Position numbers and translations under genes: made by a program. 48,812 nt of DNA from Clostridiaceae bacterium (GTDB lineage: Bacteria > Bacillota > Clostridia > DSM-8532), in NCBI GenBank assembly GCA_012518025.1, contig JAAYTP010000056.1, positions 1 through 48,812 on the forward strand, read 5' to 3'. Below the pieces are notes generated by a model. The model made no database searches. It was not told where the DNA came from and saw only the letters and a list, made by a program, of their open reading frames with translations. Positions within the stretch are counted from its first letter, which is position 1. Each line of letters opens with the position of its first letter. This document shows positions 42,632 through 48,812 of the stretch, in pieces.

Positions 42632-43021
42632 ATGGAAACCGAATTGATAAGAATTGCGGGAATGGGTATTGTGGGCGCTGTCCTTGCAGTTGTGGTCTCG
42701 GAAAAAAAGCCTGAAATAGGCATGCTCATCGGGCTGGCATTTGGCGCGCTGGCGCTGGTAATGGTTGCCGGTAAAGCCGGTGGGGTTATACAACTGATCA
42801 ATGAAAGTGTTAAAAAATCTGGAATTGATGCAGATCTCATGGTTCCAATCCTTAAGGTCACGGGTATGGCCTATATTACGCAATTTGCCGTAGACGCCTG
42901 CAGGGATGCAGGACAGAATAGCATTGCATCCAAGATAGAAATAGCCGGAAAGATCATGATGCTGGCAGTGGCTGCACCTATTGCCACAGCGCTGATCAGG
43001 ATGGTTACAACCATTATATGA
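42632..43021 (+). CDS. spoIIIAD: Stage III sporulation protein AD
   Basis: Polytopic membrane protein of 129 residues with four hydrophobic segments, and the conserved GMAYITQFAVDACRDAGQ motif near residues 75-92. The start METELIRIAGMG matches the family; AAAGGTG lies upstream. An ATG at 42587 overlapping the spoIIIAC stop would add 15 residues without a ribosome binding site. The stop overlaps the spoIIIAE start (ATGA at 43018-43021). Confidence 0.94.
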   Translation: METELIRIAGMGIVGAVLAVVVSEKKPEIGMLIGLAFGALALVMVAGKAGGVIQLINESVKKSGIDADLMVPILKVTGMAYITQFAVDACRDAGQNSIASKIEIAGKIMMLAVAAPIATALIRMVTTII

Positions 43022-44247
43022 GTATACGGGTGAGCGTACCAAAGATGGCAAAAGAATCGGTAATAGGTTTGAAGCTAATAGGGAAGGCAGGTCTGGTCTT
43101 CTGTATTTTATTCTGGCTGGTTCTGACACAACCGGTCTTTGCTGAGGAAAGCCATCAGACCAGCCAGATACAGGACCAGATATTGAATGGACAGCTGAAC
43201 AATGATGAGGTCAACACTATCAGAAAAGCGGTGGACAGAGCCCTGGATGATGCCGGGGACCTGGACTATGATTTCAGTGTGGATGAAATCCTGGAAAACG
43301 CGGCCAAGGGCAGACCCATGGATCCCCTGGGGAGGTTTCCATCTGCACTATTAGACCTATTGGGCAAGGAATTTAAGGGAAACGTCATTTTAATGCTGGA
43401 GCTTTTTGCCGTAATGCTTGTGGCTGCTCTGTTTAAGGGGCTCCAGCCAAGGGAGAAAGGGATATCCAACGAATCGGTTAAGCTTGCCGTAAACGGTGCG
43501 ATGGCTGTAATAGCGGCTGCCAGCTTCGGAAGCACAGTGAGGATGGCTCAGGGAACCATAGAGTCCATGCAGATACTTGCATCTATCGCAATGCCGGCAT
43601 TATACGCTCTGCTGGCAGCTTCCGGACAGATTGTATCGGCCACGGCTCTTCAACCACTGGTATTGGCCGGAGTCAATGTTGCTTGCCATCTGTTCAAAAC
43701 CATCCTGCTTCCATTGTCCGTTATGGCGGGGGTTTTGTTCCTGGTGGACAGCATTTCGGACCGATTCAGGCTGAAGAATCTCGCAAAGCTGCTTAAGACA
43801 ATAGCTATATGGGTAACTGGAGCCATTACACTGGTGTTTTCCATCGCAGTAAGCCTCCAGAAGGTGTCGGGCAGCACAGTGGATGCTGCTGCTGTGAAGA
43901 CTGCAAAATTCGCTATTGGGACCCTGGTGCCCGTAGCGGGAAAGAACATGTCCGATGCCGCTGAAACCCTCCTTGCCTGCACACATGCCGTAAGGAACGC
44001 GGCCGGGGTGGTTACGGTTATCGGGCTGGCTATCCTCTTTGCGATACCATTTATCAAGATGCTGGTCATCATGCTGGTCTATCGTCTTGTAGCTGCCTTT
44101 GGATCCCCCTTGGGGGATGACAATATCTGCAGCGCTCTTGAGGAAGCAGCAGGATGTATGTCCGTAATAATAGGAATTATGGGTGCTTCGCTGTTTGTAC
44201 TGATCCTTTTGACCGGAACACTGATGAGCAGCACCGGATTTTTATGA
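43018..44247 (+). CDS. spoIIIAE: Stage III sporulation protein AE
   Basis: Large polytopic mother-cell membrane protein of 409 residues. A signal-peptide-like N-terminus (hydrophobic about 20-41, ending PVFAEE) is followed by a soluble part (about 42-120) and roughly seven or eight membrane segments, including the LASIAMPALYALLAASGQ stretch. It is translationally coupled to spoIIIAD by an ATGA overlap. Membrane component of the feeding-tube channel. Confidence 0.95.
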   Translation: MSIRVSVPKMAKESVIGLKLIGKAGLVFCILFWLVLTQPVFAEESHQTSQIQDQILNGQLNNDEVNTIRKAVDRALDDAGDLDYDFSVDEILENAAKGRPMDPLGRFPSALLDLLGKEFKGNVILMLELFAVMLVAALFKGLQPREKGISNESVKLAVNGAMAVIAAASFGSTVRMAQGTIESMQILASIAMPALYALLAASGQIVSATALQPLVLAGVNVACHLFKTILLPLSVMAGVLFLVDSISDRFRLKNLAKLLKTIAIWVTGAITLVFSIAVSLQKVSGSTVDAAAVKTAKFAIGTLVPVAGKNMSDAAETLLACTHAVRNAAGVVTVIGLAILFAIPFIKMLVIMLVYRLVAAFGSPLGDDNICSALEEAAGCMSVIIGIMGASLFVLILLTGTLMSSTGFL

Positions 44248-44271
44248 GATTCGAAAGGGAGGCCGTGATTC

Positions 44272-44829
44272 TTGGAGGCATTGAAAGTATGGATCATCAG
44301 CCTTATATCCATTTCGGTCATATGCTCCCTGGCAGAAAAGTTTGCGCCGGAAGGGAGTCTTAATAAATATGTGAAGCTTGTATGCGGCCTGGTTGTCGCC
44401 ATTGTTATTGCCGGGCCTGTGATCAGATTTCTTGGTGGTGATTTCAGAATACAGGAGGTGGCATGGAATGATTATGTGACCATGTCGAAGGGGGAGATGG
44501 AGAGAAGGATACAACGTCTGGAGGAGGAAGATGCCAGGCAGTTACTGGAGATATACAGGCAGTCTTTGATCTCAGATGTGAAATACCGGTATCAGGGAGA
44601 AAAGGACTTCATGGTCATAGGGGCAGACCTGGTTCTTCAAGAAAACAGTCGAAGCAGTGACTATGGTGCCATAAGAGAACTGTATATTAAAGTGGGTCCC
44701 CGTCCGGGCAATGAGAATGAAGCTTTCAGCAATCTTTTGGAGGAGAGGATCAGGACAGAATTGTCCCAGACGCTGGGGATTGATAAAGACAGGGTTGTTG
44801 TGGACAGTAGCGTCTTTGAGGGAAGGTGA
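44272..44829 (+). CDS. spoIIIAF: Stage III sporulation protein AF
   Basis: Mother-cell membrane protein of 185 residues with two N-terminal hydrophobic segments (about 5-24 and 35-57) and a soluble C-terminal domain with a YscJ-type ring-building fold in family members. The start is TTG at 44272, backed by AGGGAGG at a normal spacing. It follows spoIIIAE by 24 bases. Confidence 0.92.
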   Translation: MEALKVWIISLISISVICSLAEKFAPEGSLNKYVKLVCGLVVAIVIAGPVIRFLGGDFRIQEVAWNDYVTMSKGEMERRIQRLEEEDARQLLEIYRQSLISDVKYRYQGEKDFMVIGADLVLQENSRSSDYGAIRELYIKVGPRPGNENEAFSNLLEERIRTELSQTLGIDKDRVVVDSSVFEGR

Positions 44830-44834
44830 AGGAC

Positions 44835-45431
44835 ATGAAAAAGGTAACGTCTTTTTTTGTAAAGGAGAAAAAAGAGGGGGAGAAAAAGAAATTAACCACA
44901 TTTGAAAATCTGGTCATAATTGTGGTGGTTGGCGTAATAATCATCTTAGCAGGTGGTTTTTTTACAAGGCCGGGAGGTTCGGGGGATGCATCCAAGGTGC
45001 CATCTTCGGAACCTGATACAGATCAAAGCCAATGGACACAGGCATCCGGTCTGATTGGTGAGGATATCATCGTGAACCTCGAAGAGAGACTGTCCAACCT
45101 TCTTTCGCAGGTGGAAGGGGCTGGAAAGGTTGAGGTCATGATCTATGCTGATTCAAGCAGTGAGATGGTGCCTGCATATAATGACCAGTTGAACAGCAGA
45201 AGCGATGAAGAAACTGAGAGAATATCCCTTGAAAGCAGCGAGAGGCGTGAACTTGCATTATCAGGTGATGACAAACCGGTCATCCTGAAGGTGGAGATAC
45301 CTGAGATAAAAGGGGTCGTGGTGGTGGCAGAGGGAGCCGATGATTTCCTGGTCAAACAGGAACTCAACAGCGCAGTCTGCACGCTCCTGGGAGTTCCCGA
45401 ACACCGGGTCCAGATTCTGAAACACAAATAA
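44835..45431 (+). CDS. spoIIIAG: Stage III sporulation protein AG
   Basis: Single-pass protein of 198 residues that forms a large ring in the intermembrane space between mother cell and forespore. A basic cytoplasmic N-terminus (KEKKEGEKKK) and a membrane segment (about 24-44) precede a ring-building domain with LEERLSNLLSQVEGAGKVEVMIY. AAGGTG precedes the ATG at 44835; a GTG at 44826 overlapping the spoIIIAF stop is an alternative. Confidence 0.93.
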   Translation: MKKVTSFFVKEKKEGEKKKLTTFENLVIIVVVGVIIILAGGFFTRPGGSGDASKVPSSEPDTDQSQWTQASGLIGEDIIVNLEERLSNLLSQVEGAGKVEVMIYADSSSEMVPAYNDQLNSRSDEETERISLESSERRELALSGDDKPVILKVEIPEIKGVVVVAEGADDFLVKQELNSAVCTLLGVPEHRVQILKHK

Positions 45432-45460
45432 TCGGTATGCTTGGTTTTGGAGGGAAGGGT

Positions 45461-46051
45461 ATGAAAAGAAAACAGGTTATTGTCCTTGGACTTGTACTGG
45501 TTATTATCGCAGTTGGCATATTGCAGTACAATTCAGGAGGAGTGGGAGATGCAGGTGACCTGACCGGAGCCGGAGTCCTTTTTACTGCCGATGGCAGCGA
45601 GGAACCGGAGGATATTCCGGGTGCAGCTGTTTATGTAAAGGGTGAGGATGAACTGGATCAGGCGATGGAAGCATCGATAGATGCCAGCTCGGATATCTAT
45701 TCAGGCTATTTCGCCGAGGCCAGACTGGAACGTGACAAAGCCAGGAGCAGGCAGAAAGAAGAGCTCAGATCCCTGGCAGAAAGCGGAGATACCGCCAATG
45801 CCGCTACCCTGCAAGCCCAGGAGAAACTGGTGGATGTAATCAACCGCTGTGAAATCGAAAACACCATTGAAACCCTGATTAAGCAGAGAGGTTTTTCAGA
45901 TGCGCTGGTTTATATAAGCGATACCGAGTTTATTGATGTTATTGTGAATGCCAGCAGCCTGTCTTCTCAGCAGGTGGCCGTCATAAGCGATATTGTAGTT
46001 CGGCATGCGCAGGTGCCCATGGAAAACATCACCGTTAAGAATGTCAACTGA
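45461..46051 (+). CDS. spoIIIAH: Stage III sporulation protein AH
   Basis: Mother-cell partner of forespore SpoIIQ, forming the zipper across the two membranes. The 196 residues have an N-terminal membrane segment (about 5-23, VIVLGLVLVIIAVGIL), an acidic linker, a coiled-coil segment (ARLERDKARSRQKEEL, about 90-105) and a YscJ/FliF-like domain. The ATG at 45461 follows GGAGGGAAGGG directly; the frame opening at 45437 is unlikely. Last gene of the operon; terminator at 46159. Confidence 0.94.
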   Translation: MKRKQVIVLGLVLVIIAVGILQYNSGGVGDAGDLTGAGVLFTADGSEEPEDIPGAAVYVKGEDELDQAMEASIDASSDIYSGYFAEARLERDKARSRQKEELRSLAESGDTANAATLQAQEKLVDVINRCEIENTIETLIKQRGFSDALVYISDTEFIDVIVNASSLSSQQVAVISDIVVRHAQVPMENITVKNVN

Positions 46052-46158
46052 AGGGCTTAATATCCATAAGACGCCAGCAAGGTCCGGACAGGGCTTTCAG
46101 GAGCGGAAACAACTGAGATTACCCGTCATATGCCGCCAAAAAACTTACATAAACAAAA

Positions 46159-46186
46159 AAACGTACTTATAGTACGTTTATTTTTT
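46159..46186. terminator. Bidirectional terminator between spoIIIAH and rpsT
   Basis: AAACGTACT (46159-46167) pairs perfectly with AGTACGTTT (46171-46179) around TAT. T-rich bases follow on the plus strand (46181-46186) and an A-rich stretch (46151-46160) serves as T tract on the minus strand. It can end both convergent units. Confidence 0.85.
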
Positions 46187-46204
46187 GTCATGTCCGTGAA
46201 AGAA

Positions 46205-46465
46205 TCAGACGGAAGCCTTATAAGCCTTCATAAGTTGTGACTTCTTTCTGGAGGCGGCGTTCTTGTGAATTATTCTCTTTGCTGCTGCCTGATCCAGTTT
46301 TTTAATGGCATCCTTGAGCAATAATTCAGCATTATCTGCCTTTGCATCCAAAGCCTCGCGATAACTACGAAGGGTCGTTCTGAGCTCGGACTTCTTCATT
46401 CTGTTCTGCATATGTTTGGTCTTGGTGACCTTAACCCTTTTAATTGCAGATTTGATATTCGGCAT
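46205..46465 (-). CDS. rpsT: 30S ribosomal protein S20
   Basis: Small-subunit ribosomal protein of 86 residues that binds the 5' domain of 16S rRNA. It starts MPNIKSAIKRVK and has the basic helical composition and AAKRIIHKNAASRKKSQL motif of the family. The ATG at 46465 has AGGAGGTG six bases upstream; a GTG nine bases earlier is not the start. Divergent from gpr, as in B. subtilis. Confidence 0.97.
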   Translation of the reverse strand: MPNIKSAIKRVKVTKTKHMQNRMKKSELRTTLRSYREALDAKADNAELLLKDAIKKLDQAAAKRIIHKNAASRKKSQLMKAYKASV

Positions 46466-46653
46466 CTGATTCACCTCCTGAGCGTTAAGTCAACACACAA
46501 TATATTAACACGAACCATGTCCCAATGCAATATTTTTTTGCTGGCGTCTGGAAAGCTTGTTCATACCACGGTTTCCTTTCTGCATATTATATCATGCCCG
46601 GTAAAGGGTCTTGTTCTGCATGGCAGTACAGGTTTTTTGGCTGTGTTCAATTG

Positions 46654-46683
46654 GGATGAAAAAAATAGAAATGGTTCATAATA
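46654..46683 (+). promoter_or_regulatory. Sigma-G-like promoter of gpr
   Basis: GGATG (46654-46658), an 18-base spacer and CATAATA (46677-46683) match the sigma-G consensus GHATR-N18-CATWMTA except for one -35 base. It lies 39 bases before gpr, which is forespore-expressed in Bacillus. Confidence 0.6.
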
Positions 46684-46722
46684 AGCGCAAAGGTTATAAC
46701 TCAAGGAAAGGTACGTGTTGTT

Positions 46723-47721
46723 ATGGCAAGATTAGTGAGGAGCATTCGCACCGATATGGCTGACGAATCCCGTGCCGCAGGCTCGGGTGCCAGGATGATA
46801 CAACAGCAGGGAGTTCAGGACGGCATTCAGGTGGAGCAGGATGGCGATCAGCAGGTCAGCATAACCAGGGTTCATGTGGTATCACCCCTGGGTGAGCAGA
46901 ATACCGGAAAACCCATGGGCACTTATATAACCATGGACATGCCTCAAATTCGTGAGCTTAGCAGGGATCTCTATGAAAAAGCCTGCAGGATGTTGGCCAG
47001 GGAACTGGAAAATCTGATTCAGATCAATGACAGGGACACCGTACTGGTGGTGGGGCTGGGAAACTGGAATGTCACCGCCGACTCTCTGGGACCAAGGGTA
47101 TCTTCCCATCTGATGGTAACACGTCATTTGCATGAATATCTGCCCCAGGAGATAGACGACGGTGTCAGGCCGGTCTGCGCTATAGCCCCCGGTGTACTTG
47201 GCCTGACAGGAATTGAAACCGGACATATCATCAAGGGTGTGGTGAACCAGATTAAACCAGCATTGGTAATTGCGGTTGATGCCCTGGCATCCAGAAACAT
47301 GAACAGGGTAAATGCTTCGGTTCAATTGGCCAACACCGGAATCGCGCCGGGTTCGGGCATAGGGAATAAGCGTATGGCTATCGCCCAGGAGACTCTTGGA
47401 GTGCCGGTCATTGCCATTGGTATCCCAACTGTTGTTGATGCGGCCACAATCGTCAGCGACACCATTGATATCATGATAGACAGCATGATTAATCAGAGTG
47501 CTACGGACAGCGGTTTATACACAATGCTCTCAAATATCGACCGGGATGAGAAATACCAGACCATCATCAACCTCTTGGAGCCCTATTCGGGCAATCTTGT
47601 TGTTACACCCAAGGAGACCGATGAGATAGTGGAGTATCTTTCGAAACTGGTGGCAAACGGAATCAATATGGCGTTGCACAAAAATATAGATGCCAAGGAT
47701 GTGGATCGTTTCATACAGTAG
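46723..47721 (+). CDS. gpr: Germination protease (spore endopeptidase)
   Basis: Degrades small acid-soluble spore proteins at germination; made as an inactive zymogen in the forespore. The 332-residue chain includes a short N-terminal propeptide region starting MARLVRSIRTDMADE and the family signatures VVGLGNWNVTADSLGPR (about 109-125), APGVLGLTGIET, IAVDALASR and APGSGIGNKR. AAGGAAAGGT precedes the ATG. The rpsT-gpr order with a peptidoglycan amidase downstream parallels rpsT-gpr-spoIIP of B. subtilis. Confidence 0.96.
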   Translation: MARLVRSIRTDMADESRAAGSGARMIQQQGVQDGIQVEQDGDQQVSITRVHVVSPLGEQNTGKPMGTYITMDMPQIRELSRDLYEKACRMLARELENLIQINDRDTVLVVGLGNWNVTADSLGPRVSSHLMVTRHLHEYLPQEIDDGVRPVCAIAPGVLGLTGIETGHIIKGVVNQIKPALVIAVDALASRNMNRVNASVQLANTGIAPGSGIGNKRMAIAQETLGVPVIAIGIPTVVDAATIVSDTIDIMIDSMINQSATDSGLYTMLSNIDRDEKYQTIINLLEPYSGNLVVTPKETDEIVEYLSKLVANGINMALHKNIDAKDVDRFIQ

Positions 47722-47806
47722 CGTGTATCCGTGCGCTGGCTTCCGCCTCACGGTGGAGCCACGGGGGCGCCTGAATGTGTGAAAATATGCGAGGCAAATG
47801 CTTCGA

Positions 47807-47850
47807 GAGATCCCGTAAATCCCGGTTGTTGTGCTGCACGGCTGCAAAAC
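47807..47850. repeat. Second dispersed repeat, copy 2
   Basis: A 44-base match (about 35 of 44) to 28290-28333, with an identical TTGTGCTGCAC core. It lies just after gpr and before its terminator. Both copies are intergenic and in the same orientation. Confidence 0.6.
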
Positions 47851-47868
47851 TTCAACTTCTCACTTTAG

Positions 47869-47895
47869 GCCGCGGTCCGACAGGTCTGCGGCTTT
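47869..47895 (+). terminator. Probable terminator after gpr
   Basis: GCCGCGGTCC (47869-47878) pairs with GGTCTGCGGC (47883-47892) around GACA with one G-T pair and one T-T mismatch. Three T and a second short T run follow, so the tail is weak. The rest of the 268-base gap to the amidase shows a bulged hairpin near 47739-47761 and a weak TTGCAC/TATAGT promoter candidate (47925-47954). Confidence 0.5.
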
Positions 47896-47989
47896 AACCT
47901 TTCTACCTGCATATGCCAGTCAAGTTGCACTATATTTTAAATATAAATTATAGTATCATGATAATACAGCACAGTAACAGGAGTGATAC

Positions 47990-48812
47990 TTGAAAATGAC
48001 CTACCTGAAGTTTCCCAAGCCCGAACCCAAGCTCAAGCTGAAGAATCATACCAGGTTTATTGCATCATTATTGGTTTTCTTACTCATGGTTACGGCTGTG
48101 GTAGTGGCATTGGGGAAGAGGGGAGAGGATGGCGACTCGGAAGCAGCCTCGGTAGTGGTTACTCCCTTTGTACCGCCTCCCACACCTGAGATCACGCCGC
48201 CGCCCATTGAGATTCCGGAAGGCAAAACCATGGAAGAGGTCATGGTTGTTATAGATGCCGGCCACGGCGGGAATGATCCGGGTACCACATCACCCTATGA
48301 GGATGATTTTTATGAAAAGGAAGTAACCCTTGATATAGCTCTGAAGGTCAGAGATCTACTAACCGAGGCAGGTATCGATGTTATTGTGACCCGAGATACT
48401 GATACACGCCTTGCCAACAACCAGCGGGAAGATCTTATGCTGAGGGCGCAGCTGGCCAACGACAATAGTGCAACCCTGTTTGTCAGTATACATGTGAATG
48501 CCTATGACCTGAAATTTAAAGGTGCCAGGCAGGTTAACGGGATGGAGATTTATTACCTCAACAAGCAGCCAATATACGAGGGATTCAACAGCGAACAGTT
48601 CGCGGGAATCATGGGAAAGGCCATACAGACCCAAAACGGAATCTATAACAGGGGAATTATCGAAAACGATTTGTCTGTGCTGAGAAATACTAAAATGCCT
48701 GCAGTTCTGGTGGAAACGGCTTATATCACGAATCAGGAAGATCATGACCGGCTGAAATCCGATGAATTCAGAACCAATACGGCAATTGGCATTACCGAAG
48801 GGATTAAGCAAG
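47990..48812 (+). CDS. Membrane-anchored N-acetylmuramoyl-L-alanine amidase (Amidase_3), truncated by window end
   Basis: Zinc amidase cleaving the MurNAc-L-alanine bond of peptidoglycan; 274 codons are visible with no stop before the window ends. A basic N-terminus (KPEPKLKLKNH) and one membrane segment (about 23-41) are followed by a Pro-rich spacer (about 58-76). The catalytic domain has zinc ligands His92 in DAGHGG, Glu109 in YEKE and His168 in SIHVNAY, and catalytic Glu242 in LVETAYITN. AGGAG lies six bases before a TTG at 47990, which is taken as start; the ATG at 47996 is an alternative. The family includes CwlD and LytC types. Position after gpr, where Bacillus has spoIIP, hints at a sporulation or germination role, but the family differs from SpoIIP. 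Confidence 0.9.
   Translation, partial: MKMTYLKFPKPEPKLKLKNHTRFIASLLVFLLMVTAVVVALGKRGEDGDSEAASVVVTPFVPPPTPEITPPPIEIPEGKTMEEVMVVIDAGHGGNDPGTTSPYEDDFYEKEVTLDIALKVRDLLTEAGIDVIVTRDTDTRLANNQREDLMLRAQLANDNSATLFVSIHVNAYDLKFKGARQVNGMEIYYLNKQPIYEGFNSEQFAGIMGKAIQTQNGIYNRGIIENDLSVLRNTKMPAVLVETAYITNQEDHDRLKSDEFRTNTAIGITEGIKQ

Noticed and set aside
47739-47761. Bulged GC-rich hairpin just after gpr as the terminator
   Set aside because: No T tract follows; the hairpin at 47869-47892 with a short T run is a better candidate.
1-48812. CRISPR arrays, tRNA or rRNA genes, prophage or intact insertion sequences
   Set aside because: No regularly spaced repeats, cloverleaf-like segments, phage genes or transposase frames were recognised anywhere in the window.

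Overview
The window looks like chromosome of an endospore-forming, Gram-positive anaerobe of the class Clostridia; genus and species cannot be fixed from the sequence alone. The evidence is a complete spoIIIA operon (AA to AH), spoIIE, spoVT, spoVG and gpr, strong AGGAGG-type ribosome binding sites, several TTG starts and a clade II single-chain PurL. Most of it is core chromosome. No CRISPR array, tRNA, rRNA, prophage or intact transposon was seen.

Layout. 1-2163: a LytTR response regulator and a GHKL histidine kinase, translationally coupled. 2329-7425: a single-chain PurL whose expected glutaminase cysteine is serine, then an exported M14 carboxypeptidase. 7635-12384 (minus strand): a three-gene operon of membrane-anchored surface proteins, made of a class A beta-lactamase-fold serine hydrolase without an omega-loop glutamate and two tandem paralogous PQQ-type beta-propellers. 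12822-14165: MATE exporter. 14162-16964: rplU-prp-rpmA-obgE-yhbY with a strong promoter and an L21-type leader. 17023-20677: a MagIII-like glycosylase, an acyl-ACP thioesterase, a divergent endonuclease IV-like protein and a UbiA prenyltransferase. 20906-23792: aroQ, an M24 peptidase, efp and spoVT. 24211-28253: pcrA, a HAD phosphatase and a SpoVK/CbbX-like AAA ATPase. 28683-32420: spoIIE facing murC. 32641-40745: spoVG-glmU-prs-pth-mfd and a PpiC-type foldase. 40891-46051: spoIIIAA-AH. 46205-48812: rpsT (minus strand), gpr and an N-acetylmuramoyl-L-alanine amidase cut by the window end.

How the genes fit together. The right half is a sporulation neighbourhood. Promoter-like sequences fit the expected sigma factors: sigma-H before spoVG, sigma-E before spoIIIA, and sigma-G before spoVT and gpr. 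SpoIIE activates sigma-F, SpoIIIA builds the mother cell-forespore channel, SpoVT tunes the late forespore programme, and Gpr degrades small acid-soluble proteins at germination. Genes for the wall (murC, glmU, amidase, foldase) and for DNA repair (pcrA, mfd, endonuclease IV-like, glycosylase) are interleaved.

The least explained parts are the exported serine hydrolase/double propeller operon, the Cys-to-Ser change in PurL, a roughly 128-base spoIIIAA/spoIIIAB overlap, and two small dispersed repeat families between genes. All assignments come from reading translated sequence and motifs by eye; no database search was run.
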